Below, piece by piece: positions 34,647-44,116 of a stretch of 64,000 bases of DNA. Made by a program: the position numbers and the translations under genes. The notes under the pieces were generated by a model. It had not been told where the DNA came from. It did not search any database and was given only the letters and a program-made list of their open reading frames with translations. Location: the NCBI RefSeq assembly GCF_024206495.1, contig NZ_JAMBPQ010000009.1:124001-188000 (forward strand). The letters run 5' to 3'. The first letter of the stretch is position 1; every line of letters begins with the position of its first letter. Origin of the DNA: Paraburkholderia sp. CNPSo 3272 (GTDB lineage Bacteria; Pseudomonadota; Gammaproteobacteria; Burkholderiales; Burkholderiaceae).

Positions 34647-35651
34647 ATGATGAAGGCATTCGTCGTCGATCGATATGGGCGCAAGAATGGCATACGAGCC
34701 GGCAAAATGCCGGTTCCGGAACTGCGTGAGGACGACGTATTGATCCAGATTCACGCCGCTGGCGTGAACCCACTCGATTCAAAGATCAGGGACGGAGAAT
34801 TCAAGCTGATTTTGCCCTACCGCTTGCCGTTGATACTGGGCAACGACCTGGCTGGGACCATTGTCCGCGTCGGATCACGCGTGCGGCGATTGAAGCCGGG
34901 CGATGAGGTGTATGCGCGACCGCCCAAAGACAGGATCGGCACTTTCGCGGAATTCATCGCGATCACGGAAGACGCCGTGGCAATCAAGCCCAACGTGCTC
35001 AGTATGGAAGAAGCGGCTTCAATCCCATTGGCGGGCCTGACTGCATGGCAGGCGCTGGTCGAACGAGCACAACTGAAGCCGGGGCAGAAGGTGCTCATAC
35101 ACGCCGGCTCGGGCGGCGTCGGCACGTTTGCCATTCAACTGGCGAAGCACCTGGGGGCAACCGTCGTCACGACAGCGAGCGCCGCGAATGCCGGATTGAT
35201 GAAGCAGCTCGGTGCGGACATCGTCATCGATTACAGAAAGGACGACTTTGCCGCTGTATTGAAAGACTGTGACGTGGTGCTGGATACGCAGGGCGGAAAG
35301 ACCCTCGAAAAATCACTGCAAGTGCTCAAGCCGGGTGGCAAGCTGATCGGAATCGCCGGTCCGCCCGATCCTGAATTTGGCAGACAGATTGGTGCCGCCT
35401 GGTTCCTGAGAGCGGCGATGCGCCTTCTAAGCTATCGCATCCGAAAGGCGGCAAGACGTCGGCATGTCGGCTATTCATTCCTCTTTATGCGTGCCGACGG
35501 AGACCAGCTAACCGAGATCACCAAGCTCGTCGACGCCGCTGCGATAAAGCCCGTCATCGACCGTATTTTCCCGTTCGAATCAACGCGAGAGGCATTGGCG
35601 TATGTCGAAACCGGGCGTGCAAAGGGTAAGGTCGTTATCAAGATCAAGTAG
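34647..35651 (+). CDS. Zinc-independent medium-chain oxidoreductase (quinone/enone reductase type)
   Basis: The protein has 334 residues from the first of two ATGs at 34647, with AAGGAA upstream. MDR landmarks are AGVNPLDSKIRDG, LPLILGNDLAGTIVRVGS and the cofactor fold VLIHAGSGGVGTFAIQLAKH. Zinc-binding cysteines are absent, placing it with NADPH:quinone reductase and RTN4IP1-like enzymes. It follows the SDR gene by 46 bases and shares its operator. The longer frame from 34443 overlaps the SDR and is rejected. Confidence 0.92.
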   Translation: MMKAFVVDRYGRKNGIRAGKMPVPELREDDVLIQIHAAGVNPLDSKIRDGEFKLILPYRLPLILGNDLAGTIVRVGSRVRRLKPGDEVYARPPKDRIGTFAEFIAITEDAVAIKPNVLSMEEAASIPLAGLTAWQALVERAQLKPGQKVLIHAGSGGVGTFAIQLAKHLGATVVTTASAANAGLMKQLGADIVIDYRKDDFAAVLKDCDVVLDTQGGKTLEKSLQVLKPGGKLIGIAGPPDPEFGRQIGAAWFLRAAMRLLSYRIRKAARRRHVGYSFLFMRADGDQLTEITKLVDAAAIKPVIDRIFPFESTREALAYVETGRAKGKVVIKIK

Positions 35652-35752
35652 AAGGAGGAATCTCTGTTCGCTTCCACGCGGAGGCAACGGCACTTGCTGG
35701 ACGGCGAATATCTCCTCGGAACGCAGGAGGTCACCGTCCGCTGTCAGTTGTG

Positions 35753-36112
35753 AAGCGGCCCTTCAAACGTCCGCAGAACAACGAAGAGGAACGGCGGCTC
35801 ATGGCCGGTTGCAAGCATCCGGAAAATTGATCGTAAGCGGACGCCTGGCGAGGTAACAAAATCGAACTCCCATCTCGACCCGGCAATGCGCCCGGATGGT
35901 ACATCAATGGGCAGCAGCAGCGGGGCTTGACCCAACCGCTTATGGCACCCATTCGATGCGACGCACCAAAGTGGACATTGAAATCTAAGCGCACAAAAAA
36001 TCTCAGGGCAGTCCAACTGTTGCTTGGTCACAGCAGGCTGGAAAGTACAGTGCGCTACCTTGGGATCGAAGTTGACGATGCTCTGGAGATATCCGAACAG
36101 ACTGAGATCTAA
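35753..36112 (+). pseudogene. Decayed tyrosine recombinase/integrase
   Basis: Fragments of one recombinase lie in successive frames: ALQTSAEQRRGTAAHGRLQA (from about 35753), ISTRQCARMVHQWAAAAGLD then PTAYGTHSMRRTK (box II HxxR), and KRTKNLRAVQLLLGHSRLES then TVRYLGIEVDDALEISEQTE (LGH and catalytic Tyr). At least two frameshifts separate them, the last just after HSMRRTK, and the N-terminal half is absent. It marks the edge of a former mobile element beside the TetR-SDR-MDR genes. Confidence 0.8.
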
Positions 36113-36566
36113 CGGGATCGGCGCACGCCACACGGACTGGATTTGAGTCCGTGCGGCTGCTCTTTCGCGCTCCTCCGTCCGCGCGAAACCGGCCAGGAAG
36201 CGACGATAGAGCCAAAAACATAGTCGGCTGCTTCTCAAGCCTTAACGGACGTTCACGCCCTCCCAATCGGGCTCTACTCGATCTTCGGTTCAGTTGAAGT
36301 CTTTGTAGATTTATCGACTCGCGCCTGATTTCCTGGACTCATCCACCGACACGGTTCGACGCCACGAATTGCGTGAGATACGACTTAGGGTCTCTCCACC
36401 AACGAGCGCCAACTACAGCAGCGAAGTTGCCGACACCATCCCTCTGACGCGACAGGCGTCGCTTATGGTGGCTATGCGACAGACAATCTGCGCATAGCGA
36501 AGCGATTGAGCGTGCGAGTTCGCCGGCTCGCCGCCCCGACTCTGCTACCGGCATTCCTGCGCTTGC
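36113..36566. other. Gene-free interval after the integrase remnant
   Basis: About 450 bases with no supported gene. An 11-bp hairpin with one mismatch (CCACACGGACT, 36128-36138, with 36146-36156) follows the integrase remnant. No tRNA or attachment-site duplication was found by eye. Confidence 0.5.
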
Positions 36567-37259
36567 TCAGGTAACTGGCACGAACTCTCCTTCGGCGAAG
36601 AACCACGCCGACATCGTCCGTGCCAGTTCGAGCACGACCTGGGCGTCGGTCCGGCCGGAGGACGCGCGCACGTGGAACGAATGATCTGCGTCGTCCACCA
36701 CATGCAGCGTGGCGCGTGGCCCCAGTGTCTCGACGACCGACCTCAGCAGGTGAAGCTCGGCCAGCTTGTCGCGCGTGCCCTGCAGGAAGAGAATCGGCAC
36801 CGTGACGTCCGCCAGGTGCCGTGCCCGCTCCACGCCGGGCGCGCCCGCCGGGTGCAGCGGGAATGCGACGAAAGCGAGGCCACGCACGCCGTCGAGCGGT
36901 GCGATGGCTTGGGCCTGGGACGTCATGCGGCCGCCGAACGACCTGCCGCCCGCGAAGAGCGGCAGGTCTGGCAGCCGCCGGCGGCCCTCTGCGACTGCTG
37001 CCTGCACGGCAGCATGTGCCACGGCCGGCGAGTCCACCCGTTTGGAGCCCCGCTCCATGTACGGAAACTGGTAGCGCAGTGTGGCGACATTGGCCGACGC
37101 AAGCGCGTCGGCCAATGACGACATGCCGGCATGCTGCATGCCCGCCCCGGCACCGTGCGCGAAGACATACAGGGCTCGCGCGTCCTCCGGCACTCGCAGG
37201 AGCGCAGAGACCTTGGTGCCGTCGGGCAGTGCCAGGGAAAGCGATTCTGGGTCGTCCAT
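36567..37259 (-). CDS. Alpha/beta hydrolase (KANL3/Tex30-like, dienelactone-hydrolase-related)
   Basis: The protein has 230 residues from ATG 37259. The fold is marked by LYVFAHGAGAGMQH (oxyanion loop), the nucleophile elbow GGRSFGGRMTS, the acid in FLQGTRDKLAE and the base in DADHSFHV. This is the family with GAGAG near the N-terminus, for which no physiological substrate is established. It stands alone; the ribosome-binding site is weak. No signal peptide, so cytosolic. Confidence 0.88.
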   Translation of the reverse strand: MDDPESLSLALPDGTKVSALLRVPEDARALYVFAHGAGAGMQHAGMSSLADALASANVATLRYQFPYMERGSKRVDSPAVAHAAVQAAVAEGRRRLPDLPLFAGGRSFGGRMTSQAQAIAPLDGVRGLAFVAFPLHPAGAPGVERARHLADVTVPILFLQGTRDKLAELHLLRSVVETLGPRATLHVVDDADHSFHVRASSGRTDAQVVLELARTMSAWFFAEGEFVPVT

Positions 37260-37734
37260 GGTATTCAGGTCGTGTCGTTGTGGCCATTGCGCCGATTCTG
37301 CATCAAGCGGTGTAATTGCACGCCTGCATCATTGTCAGCGAACTGTTACGACACTGCAATCAGCGTCAAAGGAAGTTGTCGAAGGGCAGTTCATTTAAAG
37401 GGCGAAGCGGCCAATCGTCGCCACCGCTAATAATATTTAGGTATCCAATTTACTGAATGCAAACATATTGAATAACATGCATTTTGGTTGCGTTCACGTG
37501 TGTTTAGGAGATGGTAGATTCTCAATCGAATCCTTCCGGGTTTCTTCTTGACAATTCGATCTGCCTACCTATTATTAGCGAGGCTTAATTACAACTCAAC
37601 CGACAGGGCACAACTAGTAGGGCATTGACTGTTCGGGGCCTCGCTGTCCAACATTTATCGTCGATGGGTCGGTCTCCCAAGGTCGAGTTAACTGACCTGG
37701 CAAGCTTCCACCGGCGGGTATTGGAGGGGCTGGC
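37260..37734. other. AT-rich upstream region of the autotransporter
   Basis: No gene is supported. The interval from about 37400 to 37620 is clearly richer in A and T than its surroundings, as is common for surface-protein promoters bound by H-NS-like silencers. It contains the promoter at 37548-37575, leaving a leader of about 150 bases. Confidence 0.5.
37548..37575 (+). promoter_or_regulatory. Sigma70 promoter of the autotransporter gene
   Basis: A perfect TTGACA (37548-37553), a 16-base spacer and TATTAT (37570-37575). Transcription should start near 37582. It is the closest match to the sigma70 consensus noticed in the window. Confidence 0.75.
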
Positions 37735-40700
37735 ATGGCTGCAAGATCGATTCGTCGCGCATCGTTAAACACTTTTGCAGGCGTCGCGCGCAGTCAATTG
37801 GCGACATCGCTGACGACGCGGCATCAGCGGCTCAACTCCCTCAGCATCCTCCATGCCATCTGGCTCCTGGGCCAGTCACCCGTGCCGGCGCTGGCACAGC
37901 AGATACCCACTGAACTGCCCAATCTCTCCGGGAGCGGAACCATCGACACTCCCCCCAACCACGTCCTGATTGTCGGCACCGATGGCACCGACACCGCTTT
38001 CTCCGGCACGATCAACAACGCTGGCGTTGCGAGCGATCCCGTGTCGCTACAAGGCCAGTTTGTCAAAACCGGGGCCGGGACGATTACGATCAACGGCGCG
38101 ACGATCCAGGGCGGCTCGGCTTTCGTGGTGGGCGGCGGACTGGCGCTCACCAACGGCAGCGCCGCGATCGACTATCTTTCGCTGGGCACCGGATCGACGT
38201 CGTCGGGCACGTTGAACGTGGGCGGCGGCACGCTTACGTTCCACTCAGCGCTTCAGGTCGGCGACTTCGGCGGCACAGGCACGGTGACGCAGACCGCGGG
38301 CAATGTCGTCTTCGGTACGCCGGGCACGCCGGTGTCGCTGAATATCGGCAATCAGGGCGGAACGGGCACCTACAACCTGTTGGGCGGAACGGTCACGTTC
38401 GGCAACAGCGTCACCGACTTCGTGACGCTCGGCCGCAATACGCAAGGCAACCCGAGCAGCGGCACGCTCGACCTGAGGGGCGGCACCTTCAACGTGGCCA
38501 ACGGATCGCTGTTCCTCGGCTCGAACGTCGCGTCGACGGGTACCGAGGGCACCGGTACGATCGACCAGACCGGCGGCACCCTGGCAATCGGCAGCGGGTC
38601 GAGACTGTTCCTCGCGGCGGCCGGCAACGGCACGTACAACCTGGCGGGCGGCACACTGCAGATTGGCGGCAATTCGCTGTTCGGCGACTTCAACAATCTG
38701 GGCGGCACGTATGCATTCAACCTCCGCGGTGGAACGATCCAGGTGGTGGGTTCAGCGCTGAACGCAGGCGTCAACGCAACGCTGGTCGGCGGCACGACGT
38801 CGACCATCGACACCAACGGCCTCGGCGCGACATGGTCCGGCGTGCTCTCGGGAAGCGGCGCGCTGACCAAGGTCGGCAACGGCGTGCTCACGCTGACCAA
38901 TGCGAACACCTATACCGGCATGACGACCATCTCGGCCGGCACGCTGGCGCTGACCGGCAACGGCAGCATCAATCTCACCAGCGGGATGTTGAACAACGGC
39001 ACCTTCGATATTTCGGGCGTCACGACCACGCCGATACCGGGGATCCCGACCGGTGTCGTGCCGCTACCGAACCTGTCGGGCAGCGGCACCGTGATCGACG
39101 GCACGAACATCCTGGTGGTTGGCACCGATAACACGAACACCACCTTCTCCGGCACGATCGTCAATACCGGCACGGTGAACGACGCGCTGCACGGCATCTT
39201 GGTCAAGACTGGCACAGGGACGTTCACGATCAACGGCGCGCGGATTCAGGGCGGCTCGGCTTTTGTCGTGGGCGGCGGACTGGCGGTCAACAGCGGCAGC
39301 GCCGCGATCGACTATCTTTCGCTGGGCCTCGGCAATGCGCTGGCGACGCAGGTGCCCGGATCGACGTCGTCGGGCACGTTGAACGTGGGCGGCGGCACGC
39401 TCACGTTCAACTCAGCGCTTCAGGTCGGCGACTTCGGCGGCACAGGCACGGTGACGCAGACCGCGGGCAACGTCGTCTTCGGTACGCCGGGCACGCCGGT
39501 GTCGCTGAATATCGGCAATCAGGGCGGAACGGGCACCTACAACCTGTTGGGCGGAACGGTCACGTTCGGCAACAGCGTCACCGACTTCGTGACGCTCGGG
39601 CGCAATACGCAAGGCAACCCGAGCAGCGGCACGCTCGACCTGAGCGGCGGCACCTTCAACGTGGCTAACGGATCGCTGTTCCTCGGCTCGAACGTCGCGT
39701 CGACGGGTAGCGAGGGCACCGGCACGATCAACCAGACCGGCGGCACCCTGGTAATCGGCAGCGGGTCGAGACTGTTCCTCGCGGCGGCCGGCAACGGTAC
39801 GTACAACCTGGCGGGCGGCACACTGCAGATTGGCGGCAATTCGCTGTTCGGCGACTTCAACAATCTGGGCGGCACGTATGCATTCAACCTCCGCGGTGGA
39901 ACGATCCAGGTGGTGGGTTCGGCGCTGAGCGCAGGCGTCAACGCAACGCTGGTCGGCGGCACGACGTCGACCATCGACACCAACGGCCTCGGCGCGACAT
40001 GGTCCGGCGTGCTTTCCGGAAGCGGCGCGCTGACCAAGGTCGGCAACGGCGTGCTCACATTGTCCGGCCAGAACACCTATACCGGTGTGACCAACGTTCG
40101 CGGTGGCGTGCTCAATCTGACCGGCTCGTTGCAGTCGCCGGTCAATGTGGAGGCGAACGGAACCCTGGGCGGTACAGGAACGGACTTGAATACCGTCACC
40201 AATGCCGGAACGGTTGAGCCGGGCTTCGGTCTCCCGGCGGGGCAATTCGGTGTGGTGACCGTCAAAAATTATGTGGGGGCCGGCGGCACGCTCGCGCTGC
40301 GCACGTTCCTCGGTCTGGACGGCTCGCCGTCGGACAAGCTCGTCATCAACGGCGGCCGCGCCGACCCTTCAGCCGCACGCATCACGAACGCCGGCGGCTC
40401 CGGTGGGTTGACAACGGGCAACGGCATTCTCGTCGTCGAGACAACCAACGGTGGGACCACGGCGCCGGATGCCTTTACGCTTGCTGGCGAGGCGCGCGGT
40501 GGCGCCGAAGACTATCGTTTGTTTCGCGGTGGCCTCAACAGCAGCAATCCCGAGGACTGGTTTCTGCGCTCCTCGTTCGTCGTGCCGCCTCCACCGGGGG
40601 GAGGCGAAGAGGAACTGGAACCGGGAACCGGCACCGGGCCCCCACCGGATCCGCTGCCGCCTGGCATCTACCCGATCATCGGGCCGGAACTCGCCACCTA

Positions 40701-41670
40701 CGGCGTCGTGCAGCCGGTCGCCCGGCAGATGGGTGTCGAGATGCTCGGGACGCTGCATGAGCGCATCGGCGACACGCTCACGACGCAGAGCGGCGCAGCG
40801 GGCGGTTCGGGCTGGGCAAGCTCCGCCTGGGCACGCGTGTTCGGCGGCCAGATCGACAACCACTACGAGGCCTACGCCGATCCGCGCGCGAGCGGCGGAG
40901 TCGGAGGCTTGCAGACGGGTCTCGACGTATGGCGAGGAAGCTTCCTGCCCGGTCATCGCGATGCGGCAGGCGTCTACTTTGCATACGGCTACGGCAGTGC
41001 CGATGTCGATGGCCTCGTCACCAACGCCGCGACAACCGGATACGTGCTGGAGCACACCGGCTCGATGCATCTGAATGCCTACACAGGCGGTGGCTACTGG
41101 ACGCACTACGGCCCCAGCGGCTGGTATCTCGATGCAGTCGTGCAGGGTACGCACTACGACGGCGCCGCGACCACGCAGTTCGCGAATCTGCCGGTCCAGG
41201 GTACGGGATTCGTGACATCCCTCGAGGGTGGCTATCCGATCCCGCTGCCGCTCGGCCCGGGTTTCGAGCTGGAGCCGCAGGCGCAAATCATCTGGCAGCA
41301 TGTGTCGTTCTCCGACACGAACGACGGTCTGGGCGACGTGTCCCTCGGCTCCACGTCGGGCGCGACTGGCCGTCTCGGCGTGCGCGCGAAGTGGACCATC
41401 GAAGGCAGCCATGAAGCGGTGTGGCAGCCGTATGTGCGTGCCAACCTGTGGCGGGATTTCAATGCCCAGGCCACCACGACCTTCGGCAATGAACCGGTGC
41501 CGCTGAATGTGCAGGCCACGCGGCTGGAGTTCGCCGGCGGTGTCACCGCCAGGATCAAGGATCGGCTGAACCTTTACGGACAGTGCGGCTACCAGTTCGC
41601 GGTAAGTGGAAGTAGCAATGTCCGCCGCAGTGGCGTCGAGGGCGATCTCGGCGTGCGCTTTCTTTGGTAG
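37735..41670 (+). CDS. Large classical autotransporter (type Va) with duplicated passenger
   Basis: The protein has 1311 residues, starting at ATG 37735 behind GGAGGGG. An extended signal region ends near LLGQSPVPALAQ (residue about 55). The passenger (to about 950) is glycine/threonine-rich beta-helix with two autotransporter-associated repeats (GVLTLTNANTYTGMTTISAG near 382 and GVLTLSGQNTYTGVTNVRGG near 771). A proline/glutamate linker follows, and the C-terminal barrel from about 1025 (WASSAWARVFGGQIDNHYEA) ends in DLGVRFLW. Residues about 110-390 and 490-780 are nearly identical. A surface adhesin or biofilm role is likely; no protease motif was seen. Confidence 0.93.
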   Translation: MAARSIRRASLNTFAGVARSQLATSLTTRHQRLNSLSILHAIWLLGQSPVPALAQQIPTELPNLSGSGTIDTPPNHVLIVGTDGTDTAFSGTINNAGVASDPVSLQGQFVKTGAGTITINGATIQGGSAFVVGGGLALTNGSAAIDYLSLGTGSTSSGTLNVGGGTLTFHSALQVGDFGGTGTVTQTAGNVVFGTPGTPVSLNIGNQGGTGTYNLLGGTVTFGNSVTDFVTLGRNTQGNPSSGTLDLRGGTFNVANGSLFLGSNVASTGTEGTGTIDQTGGTLAIGSGSRLFLAAAGNGTYNLAGGTLQIGGNSLFGDFNNLGGTYAFNLRGGTIQVVGSALNAGVNATLVGGTTSTIDTNGLGATWSGVLSGSGALTKVGNGVLTLTNANTYTGMTTISAGTLALTGNGSINLTSGMLNNGTFDISGVTTTPIPGIPTGVVPLPNLSGSGTVIDGTNILVVGTDNTNTTFSGTIVNTGTVNDALHGILVKTGTGTFTINGARIQGGSAFVVGGGLAVNSGSAAIDYLSLGLGNALATQVPGSTSSGTLNVGGGTLTFNSALQVGDFGGTGTVTQTAGNVVFGTPGTPVSLNIGNQGGTGTYNLLGGTVTFGNSVTDFVTLGRNTQGNPSSGTLDLSGGTFNVANGSLFLGSNVASTGSEGTGTINQTGGTLVIGSGSRLFLAAAGNGTYNLAGGTLQIGGNSLFGDFNNLGGTYAFNLRGGTIQVVGSALSAGVNATLVGGTTSTIDTNGLGATWSGVLSGSGALTKVGNGVLTLSGQNTYTGVTNVRGGVLNLTGSLQSPVNVEANGTLGGTGTDLNTVTNAGTVEPGFGLPAGQFGVVTVKNYVGAGGTLALRTFLGLDGSPSDKLVINGGRADPSAARITNAGGSGGLTTGNGILVVETTNGGTTAPDAFTLAGEARGGAEDYRLFRGGLNSSNPEDWFLRSSFVVPPPPGGGEEELEPGTGTGPPPDPLPPGIYPIIGPELATYGVVQPVARQMGVEMLGTLHERIGDTLTTQSGAAGGSGWASSAWARVFGGQIDNHYEAYADPRASGGVGGLQTGLDVWRGSFLPGHRDAAGVYFAYGYGSADVDGLVTNAATTGYVLEHTGSMHLNAYTGGGYWTHYGPSGWYLDAVVQGTHYDGAATTQFANLPVQGTGFVTSLEGGYPIPLPLGPGFELEPQAQIIWQHVSFSDTNDGLGDVSLGSTSGATGRLGVRAKWTIEGSHEAVWQPYVRANLWRDFNAQATTTFGNEPVPLNVQATRLEFAGGVTARIKDRLNLYGQCGYQFAVSGSSNVRRSGVEGDLGVRFLW
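38062..40067 (+). repeat. Two near-identical direct repeats inside the autotransporter gene
   Basis: The segment 38062-38900 recurs at 39202-40067. From 38251 onward the offset is constant at 1167 bases (389 codons); before that it is 1140, because copy two carries a 27-base insertion encoding NALATQVPG. Fewer than 20 differences were counted by eye over about 680 aligned bases. Recombination between the copies would delete or add 1167 bases in frame. Confidence 0.9.
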
Positions 41671-42039
41671 GTAACGCTGTAGCCAGCGCTGCGACGTGTC
41701 GAGCGGTGCAGTCTATGTCGCGCGTACTCGACATCGATGCGCAGTTCTCACCACTTGCGTCTTAATGACTCGACTGCACCGACCAGCTCGAACGAACCGC
41801 GGCTCCGGTTTCGCCTCTCACAGCCGGGATGGGATGACTCTTTGGTCTCTCAGCCCGGCCTCTGCCCGCCTCCTCATACGTTCTCTCGTCAAAGCCCGCC
41901 GCTGCACCTCGCGTGTGTCAGGTAAACCCCGCATGGCAACCTTGAAGTCCGGTGTTTAATATCCCACGACGTTACCGGTAACGTTGCATGGTACGCAAAC
42001 ATGCTTTCTGGCCAGGCACATCACTATAAGGAGACGGGA
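41671..42039. other. Intergenic region upstream of the xylanase
   Basis: No gene is supported; short plus-strand frames here lack motifs and ribosome-binding sites. The notable content is the palindrome at 41969-41984. Confidence 0.5.
41969..41984. promoter_or_regulatory. 16-bp perfect palindrome, GntR/LacI-family-type operator
   Basis: ACGTTACCGGTAACGT is fully self-complementary and sits 56 bases before the xylanase start. It differs only at the outermost positions from the ATGTTACCGGTAACAT operator of the LacI-family regulators GntR/IdnR. A LacI-family sugar-responsive repressor is therefore the likely binder; none is encoded beside it. Confidence 0.7.
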
Positions 42040-43224
42040 ATGCGTCCATCGGGGGTCGCCGTGCGTGCACTGTACGCAGGCGTCACATTGCTCACGATTG
42101 CGTCGATCTCAGGTTGCGCGCACAACCAAACGGCTGCCACCCGCGATGGATTGCCGCTCGCAGCTGCTCCCACACAGGCCGTGCCGCAACTGAAAAGCGT
42201 GATGGCCGCCCATTTCAAGGTAGGCGCGGCGATTGAACCCGATTCCATCGACAGTCCCGCCGACGCCGCGCTGCTGGCCGTCCAGTTCTCGAGCGTGACC
42301 GCCGAGAACAAAATGAAACCGGGCACGATAGGCGTGGCCGCAGGCGAGTACAACTTCGCGCCGGCCGACCAGATCGTGGCGTTCGCGCAGGCGCATGGCC
42401 TGGCCGTGCGTGGGCACACGCTGGTGTGGCATTACAGGAGCGGCGAATGGACCGAGGCGCCGGACTGGTTCTTTACAGGCGACGCCAAAGATCCGCGTTA
42501 CCACGATATCGTCGCGGCACGGCTCCAACGCTATGTGACCGATGTCGTCACGCATTTTCGCGGCAAGGTTTATGCATGGGACGTCGTGAACGAAGTCATC
42601 AGCGACGACCCGCATCAGGTCTATCGCGAAGACAGCCCGTGGTATCGCGCGCTCGGCAAGGACTACATTGCAATTGCGTTCCGCGCCGCGCGTGCGGCCG
42701 ACCCTGACGTCAAGCTCTATATCAACGAGTACAGCACGGACGACGCGGCCAAGCGCGCGAAGCTGCTCTCCGTGATACGCGATTTGCGTGCTCAGGGCGT
42801 GCCGATCGATGGCGTCGGGCATCAAATGCATATCAGCATCAACTGGCCGCCGCTCCAAAATATGAAGCAGGCTTTCGACGACGTCGCCGCCCTCGGACTC
42901 GAAAACCAGGTGACGGAACTCGATGTCAGTCTGTACAGCGACCCGGGCGCATGCTGGAGCCATCCGCCTGCGTGTTTGCCCGATGTCGGCCAGCCGGTGC
43001 CGAACGACGTGATGCGTGCGCAGGCGCAGCGGTATCGCGCGGTGTTCGATCTGTTCGAGCACGAGCCAAGCATCAAGGCCGTCACCTTCTGGGGCTATTC
43101 GGACAAGCACACGTGGCTGACCTCGATACCGGTGCCGCGTACCAATCTGCCGCTGCTATTCGACGCGAACCTGAAACCGAAAGCCGCGTTCTGGGCAATA
43201 GCCGATTCGTCGTGGCAACCGTAA
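42040..43224 (+). CDS. GH10 endo-1,4-beta-xylanase, lipoprotein
   Basis: The protein has 394 residues. ATG 42040 follows AAGGAG and begins a lipoprotein signal (LYAGVTLLTIASISGC). The GH10 barrel is complete: VTAENKMKP, GHTLVWH, the acid/base E185 in WDVVNEVI, the HQMHI segment and the nucleophile E293 in VTELDVSLY, with TFWGYSDKHTW near the end. Lipidation suggests it is held on the outer or inner membrane and acts on xylan fragments. It stands alone; a sugar-responsive palindrome precedes it. Confidence 0.93.
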   Translation: MRPSGVAVRALYAGVTLLTIASISGCAHNQTAATRDGLPLAAAPTQAVPQLKSVMAAHFKVGAAIEPDSIDSPADAALLAVQFSSVTAENKMKPGTIGVAAGEYNFAPADQIVAFAQAHGLAVRGHTLVWHYRSGEWTEAPDWFFTGDAKDPRYHDIVAARLQRYVTDVVTHFRGKVYAWDVVNEVISDDPHQVYREDSPWYRALGKDYIAIAFRAARAADPDVKLYINEYSTDDAAKRAKLLSVIRDLRAQGVPIDGVGHQMHISINWPPLQNMKQAFDDVAALGLENQVTELDVSLYSDPGACWSHPPACLPDVGQPVPNDVMRAQAQRYRAVFDLFEHEPSIKAVTFWGYSDKHTWLTSIPVPRTNLPLLFDANLKPKAAFWAIADSSWQP

Positions 43225-44116
43225 GGCTATTCGCCACGCCTCGACGCGATCCGCTTGAGCCAGACGCCGCGCCGGAAGTCGGTCTGCTGGAGAAACACGG
43301 CGGCCCATATCCATCGTTGAGTCCGCTGTGGCGGTTCCATACATCCCGATCATCCGATGAACGTTGGCTCTCCAATTCCCTCATAGTAAGGATGGCGAAA
43401 TTGATAGGCCACGATCTTTTCCGCCGACGTTCAGGCATCCGTCATATTGCGGCGAGAGAGCTTCGAACAGAACGCGGTCATCAGTGAGCCATCGGAAGAG
43501 AGATCGGAGCAGGCCGTAAGGCCCATGTGGCGGAAGGCAGCCGACTCCAACAGTTGGCCGGCGAAGCCGCGCCAGGTTTGACTCCCACCCGACCGCACTA
43601 CCCCGTACCCATCATCCGGGCACCGCGCGAGACGATCGTGCGGCCAATACACACGCTCTACGCTAGCCGCCCCATAGAGCGCGTAAAAGCTGGGGAGATC
43701 GCTTACGTCAGACTAGTCGTCTGCGGCAAGGGCGAGCAGTTGGACGGGACTGTCCATCGGCGTTCGTTCGCTGGCTACGCTCCGGTGGACTCCTAGCGAT
43801 TCCCGGCGACAATTTCCGGTTCCATGGTGCGCAGCGTAGAAAAACGGCGCCTCATGGACCACGAGTCCACCTGCGCCATCCCAGTTGCGAGTTCTTCATT
43901 GAGCGCATTCGTCGCTGCCTTCTGGAAGCCTGGCGTGTAGTTCAGACGCGCGTCAGGGAGAGGACATTACCCAACCTGACAAAGCGAAACGCAGTCGGCC
44001 GATTCTTGATTTTTTTTCAAGGATGTATTGATTTTACGTATATGCAAATTTCCTTTCCAATGAGGCACACTGCCGCTCGTGCCATCTGTGAAGGAAAACA
44101 ATTCGAGGGGAACTCG
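43225..44116. other. Gene-poor interval between the xylanase and an AraC gene
   Basis: Nearly 900 bases without a supported gene. Several short frames exist on both strands (for example 43431-43652 minus, 43527-43796 plus), but none has a recognisable motif or a good start. The right end (44000-44070) is A/T-rich and presumably holds the promoter of the AraC gene. Given the IS110 remnant nearby, this may be degraded mobile DNA. Confidence 0.5.

Noticed and set aside
36128..36156. Terminator or attachment site after the integrase remnant
   Set aside because: The hairpin has a mismatch and no T tract, and no second copy of the sequence was found to support an attachment site.
43431..43652. Minus-strand frame in the 43-44 kb gap
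   Set aside because: Some stretches look protein-like, but no family, no start site and no neighbour supports it.
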